Shown here in pieces: positions 10,053 to 19,907 of a DNA stretch of 42,932 nucleotides. Origin of the DNA: Falciphora oryzae (lineage: Eukaryota; Ascomycota; Sordariomycetes; Magnaporthales; Magnaporthaceae). Position 1 is the stretch's first letter. Each line of letters starts with the position of its first letter. Location of the stretch: NCBI GenBank assembly GCA_000733355.1, contig JNVV01000094.1:1-42932 (forward strand), in the 5' to 3' direction. The position numbers were made by a program, and so were the translations under genes. The notes under the pieces were generated by a model. The model was given only the letters and a program-made list of their open reading frames with translations, ran no database searches and had not been told where the DNA came from.

Positions 10053-10331
10053 TTGGTCGGTGGTGAGCCAGTATCAGCCGAATGCGGCTTGTCAGATATT
10101 GGAAGTCTGGATATTGGTTTAAGCGCAGTAGCCGGCTGCCGAGGTTGCAAGAGAGAACTTAACAAGATTAGCGCCTCATCCCCGACTGGCACCTGTGACC
10201 TCCTTAGGTGTTTAAAGCGATAAAAGGCTACCCGTCGCTTAGTAACCGTTTTAGCATATACTTGGGGAATAACCTTATAAAACGACTATTTACCTTGGCT
10301 GCCGGCAACTTAAATTATAATCTCAAATATA
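10053..10331. other. Intergenic, AT content rising toward repeats
   Basis: Downstream flank of the GH39-like gene. From about 10200 the sequence becomes AT-rich and leads into the MITE at 10332. No gene seen. Confidence 0.4.
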
Positions 10332-10588
10332 AGGGCAGGTTTGGTTGTAAAGGTGTTTTTTGTTTTTCCTATACAAAAGCTATAAACCGACGGTTTTTTC
10401 CAAATTTAAATCTGATGTAGTTAATTTTTGCAAAACTTGATAAAAATAAATTTTTAACTGTTAATTAGTTCTTCTTTAACCGGACGTTTTAAGCTTTTAA
10501 ATGCACTTGTTGGTAAAGGGATTTCCAAGCACCAAAAAACTAGCAAAAAACAAAAAACCAAAAAACCATTTACCACCAAACCCGCCCT
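10332..10588. mobile_element. MITE with AGGGC termini (family A)
   Basis: A 257-bp AT-rich non-coding element with terminal inverted repeats. The left end reads AGGGCAGGTTTGGTTGTAAA and the complement of the right end reads AGGGCGGGTTTGGTGGTAAA, matching well for about 30 bases. It is preceded by TA; the right flank is AA where TA would be expected, so a TA target duplication (as for Tc1/mariner-type elements) is likely but degraded. The right ~165 bp (10424-10588) closely resemble 19720-19886, so at least one other copy exists in the window. Confidence 0.65.
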
Positions 10589-10622
10589 AAGGCATCACTT
10601 GCCGCTAATTGGTGTTTAAAAG

Positions 10623-11078
10623 TGTAACGTGCTGTGCACTGAAAAGGGGTTCTCGCCGGGAGATCTCAGAGGTTCAAGTGACTTAGCAGTCGTGAGATAT
10701 ATTCCACGCTATGTAAGGTAAACACAGCACACTAAAAACGGTCGCTTGCCCTCCAGATTCCCTTTTCCAAGGGGTCTTCCAGGCTCACCCTTATGAACAG
10801 AGTTCCGTCCCTTCTATCATCTTAGCCGGAGTGCTGAAACACGCTGGGGTCAACGCTCTACAGCGTCTGAACATTGCTGTCTGCGGTGGCGGCCATGCTA
10901 GAGGGGTCCGACCTCTATCGAGGAGGCCTGGGCCCTCCTGTCCCATCCCTTTGAGCGCCAGTAAATCCAGCGCTGCAGTTCACGTAAGCTTCGGCCAACC
11001 AAATGCTTTATTTTTTCGGTACCTTCACGTCCGCCTTGTTTAGCCCGTGATATAAGACCAGCAGAAGTCGTTGTTACA
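10623..11078. repeat. Possible solo LTR
   Basis: A 456-bp block bounded by TGTAACGTGCTG and GAAGTCGTTGTTACA, giving a perfect 6-bp terminal inverted repeat TGTAAC/GTTACA with TG...CA ends, like the gypsy LTRs at 1461 and 18701 but without obvious homology to them. It has no open frame of note. The flanking pentamers (AAAAG and GAGGG) are not identical, so a target duplication is not demonstrated. Confidence 0.4.
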
Positions 11079-11172
11079 GAGGGGTGCGTCGCAATAGTCG
11101 CATTCGAAAAACGGTTTAAAATGCACTATTAACTTGTTTAATCGATTCACTTGTGAACCACGTTAAATTGGT

Positions 11173-11256
11173 AAAAAAAAAAAAAAAAAAGTTAGCTTCG
11201 AAAAAAAAAGGTGAAAAAAAAAAAAAAAGGGGTTTTTTTTTTTTTTTTTTTTTTTT
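11173..11256. repeat. Cluster of poly(A) and poly(T) tracts
   Basis: Within 84 bp lie A18 (11173-11190), A9 (11201-11209), A15 (11214-11228) and T24 (11233-11256), followed by a short GGCT repeat. A15-GGGG-T24 could fold into a hairpin. No coding capacity. Confidence 0.8.
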
Positions 11257-11811
11257 GCTGCTGGCTGGCTGGCTGACCGGCCCTAGCCCGACGCTGGCGC
11301 GAGGGTTCTGCGCCTGATAATCGTGGTGGATGGGCTGTTCGGACTATGACTGTTTGCAGTTGAGACCTCAACACCGATCGTATCCTCGTGTCCACGCCCC
11401 CGTTGCCTAACCCTGCCCTGCAACCTTCTCAGCCGCCTAGGTACCAACCGCTAAAAGCTACCCGACGCCCCTTAGTTATCTACACAGCGCCCGCTATGGA
11501 CCGCACCGTCAGTCCCGCTTGCGAAAATTCTTCATCAAGCGCAAGTTTTACCAAGCCACTACCACAGTGTCCCATGGGAACAAATTTTTGTCACTTTATT
11601 GAGGAGGAGACTCGGCCTGTGCTCTCGAGCGCTTGGGATCTGTCCCGTTCTCTTTTGACGTGTCCCGGCTGCAAGGCGTCTGGATACTTCCATGCAGGCC
11701 AAGAACACCACCGCAATGATGCGGAATTGCCAAGGTCCCAAGAGAGAGGGGGGAATGAACAAATCAACCGCTCCGCAGCCCTTCAAGGTCAAACGCGGCG
11801 TCCCTCGACAG
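11257..11811. other. Intergenic, 3' flank of the CipB-like gene
   Basis: The right part must contain the 3' UTR of the minus-strand reductase gene ending at 11812. Open frames such as 11388-11969 + run into that gene antisense and lack domain features. Confidence 0.4.
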
Positions 11812-12852
11812 CTACTGCAGAGTCACGACCAGCTTCTGAGCCGACATCTTGTCGTTCTTGCACTTGTCCAGCGCGTCCTGCAGCTTCTCGAGGCCGTTTC
11901 CCACGACCAGTGGGCTCGGCCTGGTCTGGTACGAGCCCTCGGCCAGAGCCTTGGGCAGGAACTCGTTGAACACGGCCGCGGCGACGTGGTTGTCCTTGAT
12001 GGTGCCGCCAAAGACGGCCTTGACGGTGACGCCCTCTGGCACAGGCGTGTCGCCGAGCGGCATGGCGGCTGCGACCCTCTTGCTGCCGGCCACACCGGCC
12101 GTCGTCAGGATCTCATAGATGGGCGCTAGGGAGCTGCCGTAAATGGCCGCGACGCCCGCAAGCCTCTTGCCCTGGAGCGCCGCGGCGATATCCGCGGCGG
12201 CGGTGGGGCTGCCGTAGTCGAAGACCTGGCTGGCGCCGAGGGACTTGCAAAAGTCGAAGTTGCGCGGGGAAGCGGTCGTGAAGACCTCGTAGCCCGACGC
12301 GGCGGCCAGCTGGACCGCGTTGGAGCCGACGCTGCTCGAGCCGGCCCAGACGACGACGGTCTCGCCGCAGGAGTTGGGCGCGGTGCCGGCCGCGGGGAGG
12401 GCGAGCTCGAGTGCGCCGGGCTCGTACAACTGGCCCGCGGCGGTGGCGAGGCCGAGCGGCAGGACGGCGGCGTCCGCGAGGGGCAGCGAGTCCGGGATTC
12501 GGGCGGCCAGGTTCGCGGCGACGGGGACGTACTCCTGGAAGGCACCCTCGCGGGAGACAAGGCCGGCGGCGAGGCCGAGGACGCGGTCGCCCTTTTTGAA
12601 GCCGGCCGTCACGCCGGCGCCGACCTCCTCGACGGTGCCGGCGACGTCGAAGCCCGTGACGAGCGGGTACTGCAGCCAGGCGAAAAGGTTCTCGCCCAGG
12701 TCCTGGATCATCCAGTCGATGGGGTTGACGGCGACGGCGCTGACCCTGACCACGATCTCCTTGTCACCCACCGTCGGGTACTCGACCGTGTCGACGCGCA
12801 TGGGCCGGGCGCGCGACTCCGGGATGATGGCGGCTCTGTTGACTGGGGCCAT
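11812..12852 (-). CDS. CipB-like zinc-binding-domain oxidoreductase (MDR superfamily)
   Basis: A single-exon gene of 346 residues, complete for the medium-chain dehydrogenase/reductase superfamily. The N-terminal GroES-like domain includes EIVVRVSAVAVNPIDWMIQD (substrate entry) and GFDVAGTVEEVGAGV. The nucleotide-binding Rossmann part has VVVWAGSSSVGSNAVQLA (the AxxxxVG pattern of NADPH-using quinone or enoyl reductases). The Cys/His set for catalytic zinc is missing, as usual in the CipB and trans-enoyl-reductase branches. It could reduce an activated C=C bond in a metabolite pathway or act as a stress quinone reductase; the sequence does not decide. It is divergent from the decayed FAD oxidoreductase at 13606, with about 750 bp of shared upstream DNA. 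The start is the first Met and gives the standard MAPVNRAAII N-terminus. Confidence 0.9.
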   Translation of the reverse strand: MAPVNRAAIIPESRARPMRVDTVEYPTVGDKEIVVRVSAVAVNPIDWMIQDLGENLFAWLQYPLVTGFDVAGTVEEVGAGVTAGFKKGDRVLGLAAGLVSREGAFQEYVPVAANLAARIPDSLPLADAAVLPLGLATAAGQLYEPGALELALPAAGTAPNSCGETVVVWAGSSSVGSNAVQLAAASGYEVFTTASPRNFDFCKSLGASQVFDYGSPTAAADIAAALQGKRLAGVAAIYGSSLAPIYEILTTAGVAGSKRVAAAMPLGDTPVPEGVTVKAVFGGTIKDNHVAAAVFNEFLPKALAEGSYQTRPSPLVVGNGLEKLQDALDKCKNDKMSAQKLVVTLQ

Positions 12853-13605
12853 TGTCGGTGCGGGCGGGGCCGTGGCTGCAGGGAATAAGGCGGTGGACGG
12901 GGAGAAGAGCTGGCGCAGGTTGGGGATTCGCAGTCTAAACAGCAGCAGTAGTCTGGGGCTGCAGGGGCGATGTTGCGGCTTAGTCGATGAGGTAGGCGCG
13001 GTGCTAGCATTCAGTCGAGCACCTCATGCGATGCGCTGGAGGAGTGGAATTTTGTAGTTGTAGGCAGCGGAAGCGAAGGGTGGGGGGGGATGGAGGCGGC
13101 GGCGCTGGTGGCAAAAGATGGCTGCACCATGTTTTGTTCGTTATCTGGAGTTCATGAGCAGCGTGCCCAGCGCCCTGATGGCGACCCCGCAGATGGAATG
13201 GACTGGCGCGGGGTTTGCAGTGGCGCTGTCGTCAAGGGGTGGCAGAACGCATGTGCTAGGTATCTCTCGCCTGGCCAGCGGCAGTGAGGTTGGATATGGA
13301 GAGGACAGGACAAAGAAGATAATTCCGCAAAGTCCGCCCAGCTCCGGACCCAGAGGGAGCCACTCTCAGGGACAGGGGCCTGAGTGACCTGCAGCGTGCA
13401 TGCGGGCCGGAGTATCGCACCGGAGTTGGCGTGTGCGCTGGCCTCTTACATGTGGCCCCTGGACAGTTAGCTCACGAAGGCGGCTCCTTCCTCATCGCTG
13501 CTAGAGATCGATGGTCACAGTCTCGTCGTCCCACTGCATTATTAGTGCGGAGTGGCTGGTCATGTTGTTCCAATTCCACAACTTTTAGCGCGCCGCCCCT
13601 AATCA
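12853..13605. promoter_or_regulatory. Shared upstream region of divergent reductase and FAD oxidoreductase
   Basis: About 750 bp between divergently oriented coding regions, so it likely held promoters for both. No defined TATA box or operator could be singled out, and the short open frames in it are not supported. Confidence 0.4.
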
Positions 13606-14392
13606 TTGAGCTCGCGTCAAAGCTCGTCGCGAAGGCCACTAAAACCTCGGCCGCATTTCTCACTTGCCGTCGGAGCCGGCTCAGCTGCGGCGGCTGCCGG
13701 TCCGGGCATAGCCAAGCTCTTTGGGCCGAGCCTCTCACCGGCTGCCCGCATCTACCTCACCTCTGAGACCAACTACAGCCGCCAGGTCACCCAGCGCTGG
13801 ACCAGGCATGCCGCCCCGTCCTTTGCCGCGGCCATCAAGCCCGCCACCGTGGGCGATGTGCAGCAGAACATTTTGGGCCTGGCCATGCATATCCCCTTGA
13901 GTATACACAAGCAGCCTGACAAGAAACGGTCTGCTCCCCACAGGTCGGGATAGCCGCCTCGCACAAAATTCCGTTCCTTGCCACCGGCGGCGGCCATGGC
14001 GTCTCAGTGTAGATGCGTCCCTGAAGGGCGGCGTCCAGATTGATCTGGGCAACTTCAATGTCGTGCGCTTCCATCTGGACACGGAGCTGCCTTCCGTCGG
14101 CGGTGCAGCCAAGTTTCCCAGGTCGCCGAGCCCCTGTATGGTCTCGGCTACCAGTTCCGTACGCACCTGAGCCTCCCTATCCCCTGTCCATTCGCCAAAC
14201 ACAAATATCCCACCAAAGCTCTTATGCGCTTCCTACATAGCACTGGGCACGGCCGCCTGCGTCGGCATCGTCGGCGCGACCCTCGGCGGCGACGTCAGCG
14301 CCAACCAGGGCCAGCTGGGCCTCCTGATCAACCTCGAGGAGGTGCAGCTCGTGACCGTAGCCGCCTTTGTCTCTGGGCGAGGATATTTTGAA
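13606..14392 (+). pseudogene. BBE-type FAD-linked oxidoreductase, truncated and frameshifted
   Basis: Similarity to secreted berberine-bridge-type oxidases starts near 13717 (LFGPSLSPAARIYLTSETNY) and continues through RWTRHAAPSFAAAIKPATVG. After an acceptor CCCCACAG (ending 13943) the next exon reads VGIAASHKIPFLATGGGHG; the His codon at 13995-13997 corresponds to the covalent FAD site. Decay is clear. No good donor matches that acceptor. A stop follows GGGHGVSV. Frame changes are needed near 14015 (to reach LKGGVQIDLGNFNVVRF) and near 14120. After an apparent second intron (acceptor CCTACATAG) a frame with AACVGIVGATLGGDVSANQG continues to about 14355 and then stops matching. The substrate and C-terminal BBE domains are missing. 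It may once have been a tailoring oxidase of the neighbouring metabolite genes. Confidence 0.85.
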
Positions 14393-14502
14393 CTATCTCC
14401 TGCTTCGAAAAAAAAAGTCTGTTTATTCATTCATAGCACGCAAAAGGAGAACGTTCTAGCCGGTCACAGCAAAAGACACCCTCCCGACACGAGCACGCCA
14501 AA

Positions 14503-16164
14503 TCACAGCAGCAACGCCGGCCTCTTGTTACGAATCTTTTCCCCGCGGACATACAGATACACCAACGCAGGGGTGAAGAGCGCCGCGCCGGCCGCCAGAA
14601 CGGTGCTGCCCCAACCCCAGCCCAGTACCCTGTACATGTCCCTGGCCGCGAGGGGCAGCAGCGTCCCGCCGATGCTGCGCACGACCGTGTTTGCCGCGAC
14701 GGCGCTGGCCGCGTACACGGTGGAGCAGTCGATCAGGTAGGCGACGACGCCCGAGATGAAGAGCACGCCCGCGGCGCCGATCAGCGCCGTCCCAGCCACG
14801 GGCACCAGCGGGGGCGCGTGCGCCTGCGCGGACCACCCGTACCACAGGAACCCGGCCGCCATGACGGGGCCCGAGACCAGGGCGGACGCGAGGCGGTGCT
14901 CGGCGCGCAGCGCTCCCTCGGCCGCGCGGGCCCGGACGAAGCGGTCAGAGAAGAGGTTGAAGGAGGCGAGCCCGAGGAGGTTGCCGAGGCCGTAGCCGAC
15001 AAAGGTGAGCCCGACAGCGCGGGGCGAGAAGCCGTACTCCACCTGGAAGAGCAGCGGCGACGACGTGAGCAGGAGGAAGCCGAGTCCGTTGACGTATGCC
15101 GAGATGAAGGCCAAGGCCGCGCTGGCGGGCGAGAGGAGGGTGAGGCGGGCCGGGCGGATCGCGGCGCGCGCCAGGGCCTGGGCGTTCGTCAGACCGGTGT
15201 CGAGCCCGGAGCGAAGCGTGGGGTTGCCGGTGCTTTTGCGCAGCCGGCGGGTCTTGGCGGCGAGGATGGCGGCGGGGTACGTCTCGCGCATGAGAAGGAT
15301 CTGGAGCACCGTCACAAGGAGGTACTGTGCGTCGAAGAGAACGACTTATTAGTCGTAATTAATACCGGGGTCGTCTCCGATTCAATGCTATTCGTATGTG
15401 TGCGGTTTGGAATCATCAACATACCGCGGCGCCGATAACCCAAAAAATGTACCTCCAGCTCAGATTGTCGGTCAAGACCCCTCCGAGCAGCGGGCCGATG
15501 GACGGCCCCAGAATGGGCCCAAACATGTAGAGCGACAGCGCCATGCCGCGCCTCTCGACGGGGACCAGGTCCGAGATGGTGCCGCCGCCGATGGCCAAAG
15601 GGGTGGACCCCGCGGCGCCGGCGAGGAACCGGGCCATGACAAGGACCTCGATGCGCGGGCTGAGGGCGCAGCATACGGTGAAGGCGATGTAGACCAGACC
15701 GCTGCAGTGGTAGATGGGAAGCCGACCGTGAACCTCAGACAAGGGAGCGAGGACGAGCGGGCCCAGCACCCAGCCGAGGATGTAGATGGATACGATCAGG
15801 GACGAGAGGACCTGCGAGGTGGAGTTGAAGTCGTCCATGACATGCTGGATCGCGGGAGCGAACATAGTGGCTGCGAGCGGGCTGCGAGGAGGAAATGAAG
15901 CTGTCAGCATCGACCCTCTTCGACTCGACATCTCAATGTGGTGCGTCATGCTTACGCGAGGAACGCCAGCAGAGAAACCAGGGCGACATGGGCCCAGGCT
16001 CGCGATCGAGGCCAGTTGGATGGGTTTGCCGGGTCATCATCGCCATCCCAGAACACCACATGCTCACCTTGGCTTGAGCCGCCGTCTGGGTGTCGCAGTG
16101 GGCTTGTAGGGTCTGCGGGCGTTTTTGTTTCTGATGCCGGCACATCTGTTTCTGATGCTGACAT
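14503..16164 (-). CDS. MFS drug/metabolite exporter (DHA1-like), three exons
   Basis: Minus-strand exons 16164-15956, 15881-15425 and 15324-14503 encode 495 residues. Intron 1 (15955-15882) has GTAAGC, a GCTGACAG branch site and a CTCGCAG acceptor; a second CGCAG 12 nt downstream is also in frame and would drop four residues. Intron 2 (15424-15325) has GTATGT and CACAG. The N-terminal tail is hydrophilic (Ser/Asp-rich, ~55 residues), followed by DPANPSNWPRSRAW, a hallmark just before TM1 in fungal 12-TM multidrug antiporters. Later motifs are SPLAATMFAPAIQHV-like TM1-2 sequence, WVLGPLVLAPLSEVHGR (motif A region), MFGPILGPSIGPLLGGVLTD (motif C, antiporter signature) and NLSWRYIFWV. The reading frame is intact through all membrane segments, so the pump is probably functional. 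It lies between two dead BBE oxidoreductases, as expected for an efflux pump in a biosynthetic island. Confidence 0.9.
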
Positions 16165-16708
16165 ATTTGCTTCTGATATCCGAGAAAATTACGACTAACA
16201 ATAGATAACGGGCGGGCTAATTAAGTTGCCCGAGGCTGGGCTGGACTGAAGGATGAGTTCTTAATATGAGATCAACAACGGCATGTGCATGATCAGATAG
16301 AACATGTATCTGGTGTGATTTATCCCCGAAGAGAAGGCTTGTTCACCCCAGACTGCTCCGGAGAATCTTGCCGGAGTCCTTAATTAGAGAGGCTCGTTTC
16401 CGCAGCTGCAGCCCAGGGTGACATTTATTCGGTTAGGGTCTTGGCTCCTGTGAGTTGCAGAACGAGGGGATCCAATTAATAATCAGAAAGAAGAAATTTA
16501 CACCAAAACTGACTACTTGAGTGCCCACTGGTGGTCTGTACTCAACTTTAAATATCGATGTTACCATCATAATGACCACTGCCAGCTGCAGTCAGCCATT
16601 TTCGAACTCTCACAAGCATCCATCCAACCACAACAACATCACCCCCACCTCGTCTCCCCCCTTTTCGCCGGACAAGCTGGGGCCCATCCTATCTCTTTGC
16701 TAGATCTA
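16165..16708. other. Intergenic, MFS upstream region
   Basis: About 540 bp holding the promoter of the minus-strand MFS gene (left side) and the 3' flank of the decayed FAD oxidoreductase (right side). Two TTTCTGAT-type repeats lie close to the MFS start. No gene seen. Confidence 0.4.
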
Positions 16709-18250
16709 GATCTACAAAACCGGGTTTGCCCTTGCCGAACAGATTCTGAGGGTCCCAGCACTGCTTGAGCTGGCGGAGCTTGGGCAGGTTGGCACGCCGT
16801 AGAGGACGGGCTGGCCCTCGTCGCCGTAAGCGCAGTTGACGTGCGCGCGCTCCTCACGGCCGAAGCCGCTTGAGGCGAACAGCTTGGCGCGAACAGAGTC
16901 GCCGAGAGAAGAAAAAAACAGCCGATCGAGGATAAACTTGCACGTGGGTGGAAATCTCACGGCCGGGGTAGGCCGTTTCTGAGGCAGGAGCCTTGGTGAG
17001 CAGGTCCGTGTTGGAGCGCTGGACCAGGATGTTGCCAAAGTAGCCCGGATGGGCACGGTAGAAGGCCGTCATCCCGGCAAAGACCTGCTCCCACGTCTCG
17101 CTGTCCGTCTGCTTGGTCCCCACGGTGAAGGAGCTGATCGAGCCGCTGCCGCAGACGCCCTGCGACAGGATGCAGAACAAGCCCGGCTGCGAGACGTACG
17201 AGGTCGTGCTCGCCGTCGGGCCAAGCGCCGCGATGCGGTCCAGGTGCGCCTTGGCCTCGGCCTCGGTGCCGTAGTAGACGACGCGGATGCCGGCGGCTGG
17301 CTCGTCCGCGGTGCGGTTGTACCCGATCACGGGGATGAGCGACATGGGCGCCGGCGTAATACTTGAGGATCCTGAACACGGACACGTTCTTGGACGGAGC
17401 GAAGCTGTACGTGTTGTACAGGACCTGGCCGTTGTTCGTGTAGTCGTAGATCTTGTAGGTCGCGCTGACAATGGCGCCAAAGTTTGCGCCTGCGCCCCGG
17501 ATGGCCCGGAACAGGTCCGCGTTCTCGGTCCGTGAGGCCGTCACCAGCTCGCCCTTGCCCGTCACGATGCGCACCGACTCAAGCGAGTCGATCATGAGCC
17601 CGTGGATGCCCAGCCGCGTGCCCACGCCGCCGCCGATGGTGACGCCCACCACACCCAGACAGAGGGCGTTTCCGGTGGCTACAAAAGACCAAAAGAAGAG
17701 TCAGTTTGCTGTGTGGCCAATAGTGGCGGGAGAAAGAAGGGAATGGTTGCGACTTACGCATCTCCTTTCCGGCCGCGTACAGCTTCAGGAAGACGCGCTC
17801 ATTCCGGACTCCGTCGCCTACGACCATGCGGTTGTTGACCGCGTCTACCGAGACCGAATTGAAGCGGGCCAGGTTGATGTTGAGGCCCAGCGGTCTCTCG
17901 CCATGGTGGATGTCGGCGCCGTGGCCGTGGTTGGTGGTCAAGAACGAGAGGCTGTTGTTTTGGCGAATTTGACCTGTAGTTCGGGGCTGATTAGTGCTGT
18001 CAAACAGCGGTGTACATCTAGGCTTGTGCGTGCCAGGCAGCTACAGTACCTACAATGGTGATGATATCACCCTCAGTCACAGGCTTGACAGCCGCCTGGG
18101 AGATCGGGCCCGCCGCGTGGACCAGCGGGGAGATGGCATCGATGCAAAGTCAGCGTCATCCGCATTGGCGACCTCGGAGCCGTTGGACAGGAGGGGGCCA
18201 AGGAGGCTGTTGAAATTGACGGCCCTAGCCCCATGCGAGCCTACAAAGGC
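16709..18250 (-). pseudogene. BBE-type FAD-linked oxidoreductase with several frameshifts
   Basis: The whole length of a BBE-type oxidase can be traced on the minus strand, but in several frames. An N-terminal piece near 18230-18090 includes SNGSEVANADDADFASMPSPRW, after which the frame shifts to AAGPISQAAVKPVTEGDI. Then GLNINLARFNSVSVDAVNNR (about 17900) leads into an intron (donor GTAAGT near 17760) and an exon with GVTIGGGVGTRLGIHGLM, DLFRAIRGAGANFGAIV and NVSVFRILKYYAG. A frameshift near 17345 precedes SLIPVIGYNRTADEPAAGIR and SAFYRAHPGYFGNI-like sequence. Another shift near 16930 leads to SSGFGREERAHVNCAYGDEG, and a last one near 16800 to NLPKLRQLKQCWDPQNLFGK, the conserved BBE end. With at least four frame breaks it cannot make a working enzyme. 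It is a relative, not the missing part, of the pseudogene at 13606. Confidence 0.9.
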
Positions 18251-18700
18251 AACCACGAGGGCTTAGCGCAGGAACTTGAAACTCCCGCTATAGTAGAGTC
18301 GGGGACCTGTTACACGATCGCCCGCTTACCAACAAGGAGCGCCGGAATGCGGCCCGACCTCCGTATGCCTTCGGGTTTAATTTGTTAGCCGCCTCGATAG
18401 CAGCACTATAGCCTGGTGTAAATAAGTTTAGGTAGCGCTAGCACGTCGTATGCCCTAACGAGGCAGGGACTGGTAGATCCCGACTTTACCGACGTTAAAT
18501 ACACCCCTCCTCCTCCTCCGTACTCCATCCGTTGCTTAACTTAAACAACTTTACCTTAAAGAACAGGCTTGCGATATCGGATCGTAACAGCAAGGTTGAT
18601 CTTTTTTTTACATCTACAATATTTTGAAAATAGTTTTTATCCTTTTTTACACGTTTTGCTAAACTTTTTATTACATATTTCCAAATTAAAAAATAGTTAT
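18251..18700. other. Intergenic, AT-rich toward the solo LTR
   Basis: GC content falls from left to right. 18530-18700 is AT-rich and is the insertion target of the solo LTR that follows. A weak resemblance of 18550-18690 to the left part of the family A MITE was noticed but is not firm. No gene seen. Confidence 0.4.
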
Positions 18701-19254
18701 CGTAACACCCCACACCGAGCCATGGCCAGCAGCCGTAGGGAACGCAACCGGTGGCCTCAAGGGAGGGCTCCGGGTGGTAGCCGGAGTGGCGCAAGCCCTG
18801 ACGGATGTGCGGATCAAAGAGAGTTTAGCTCTGCGACACGCATACCGGTTAGCCTCCGCAGATCCGCCCGGCCCGGTTACGGCGCACCCAAGCTCAGAAC
18901 CCTAAGAAGGAAACGAAACACATCCGGCCCCAACGGACGCCACGGAGGAGGAAGCGTGCCGATAACAACCGGAAGACAGGCCCCGACGGACGCCCCGGAA
19001 GAGGAGGCGCGCCGGCGATAACCGAAGGACGGCCGGGGGGCCAGAGCATAAGGAGGGCCCGAGGGACCCCCTGTGAAGGAGGTCAAGAGGGCAAGCTATC
19101 GTTTTCTGTTTCTACCATCACCATAAACTTGTTGAGCCTTGCACGAATACGACTGTTGAGCTGCTGGGCCTCTGAGATCTCCCTGAAAGAATCCCCCCTT
19201 TTTCCAGGCCTGACACTGCTGTAGCTTACTATAGTAGAGCCAAGGCCTGTTACA
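18701..19254 (+). mobile_element. Solo LTR of the Ty3/gypsy family, with target duplication
   Basis: A 554-bp LTR homologous throughout to the gypsy 3' LTR at 1461-1985, starting CGTAACACCCCACAC and ending GGCCTGTTACA. It is flanked by a perfect 5-bp direct repeat GTTAT (18696-18700 and 19255-19259), so it is a complete insertion reduced to one LTR by homologous recombination. It is visibly less AT-shifted than the 1461 copy. Confidence 0.92.
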
Positions 19255-19282
19255 GTTATTGCCATTTTGATTTTTGTAAATA

Positions 19283-19719
19283 ACGTAGTTCATAAGGGAG
19301 CGACACATATAAGCGAGCGACACACTTCAAAATCTCATACTAAACGCCGTTTTTTTAACTCCTTAAAACTCCACCAAATTTAATCCAAATTTAATGCAAA
19401 TTTGTATGAGACTTTTAAATAATCTAATCGAATTATTGTAATTATCTCGGATTTTTTAACGCTAAACTGAATGCGGTATTAAAAAAAAGGGGTTTTGCAA
19501 GGATTAAATTAGCGTGGTTTTTAATACCGCATTCAGTTTAGCGTTAAAAAATCCGAGATAATTACAATAATTCGATTAGATTATTTAAAAGTCTCATACA
19601 AATTTGCATTAAATTTGGATTAAATTTGGTGGAGTTTTAAGGAGTTAAAAAACGGCGTTTAGTATGAGATTTTGAAGTGTGTCGCTCGCTTATATGTGTC
19701 GCTCCTTTATGAACTACGT
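19283..19719. mobile_element. Foldback MITE with ~200-bp near-perfect inverted arms
   Basis: A 437-bp palindromic element. The left arm (19283-19485) and right arm (19518-19719) are reverse complements with about one substitution (GGGAG versus the complement of CTCCT near the ends) and one length change in a T run. A ~32-nt loop (19486-19517) separates them. It begins ACGTAGTTCAT, ends ATGAACTACGT and is flanked by TA (19281-19282 and 19720-19721), the Tc1/mariner-type target duplication. Near each end an octamer GCGACACA is repeated. It has no coding capacity; it would move with help from a transposase elsewhere. Transcription would give a very long hairpin RNA. Confidence 0.92.
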
Positions 19720-19886
19720 TAATTTTTGCAAAACTTAATAAAAATAAAATTTTACCTGTTAATTAGCTCTTTTTTAACCAGGCGTTTCAAGCTTTTAAGT
19801 GCACTTTTTGGTAAGGGAATTTCTAAGCACCAAAAAACCATCAAAAAATAAAAAACAAAAAACACCTTTAGTAACAAACATGCCCT
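19720..19886. repeat. Partial copy of the family A MITE
   Basis: About 165 bp closely matching 10424-10588, from TTAATTTTTGCAAAACTT to the terminal ...AACAAACATGCCCT followed by TA. The similarity starts right at the TA next to the foldback MITE, so that MITE seems to have inserted into, or beside, this copy. A clear left half was not found. Confidence 0.7.
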
Positions 19887-19907
19887 TACTTTTTCCAAAC
19901 TCAAAAT

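Noticed and set aside
10623..11078. Reading the block as a tRNA or small RNA gene
   Set aside because: No cloverleaf or A/B box pattern could be drawn; LTR-like ends explain it better.
11388..11969. 193-codon plus-strand open frame
   Set aside because: Its right third is antisense to the CipB-like gene, and the rest has no protein features.
18541..18700. Left half of the family A MITE interrupted by the solo LTR and the foldback MITE
   Set aside because: Only scattered similarity to 10332-10420 was seen; not enough in AT-rich sequence to claim.
19283..19719. Hairpin as a transcription terminator or origin
   Set aside because: Arms of 200 bp with a TA duplication and defined ends fit a foldback transposon far better.
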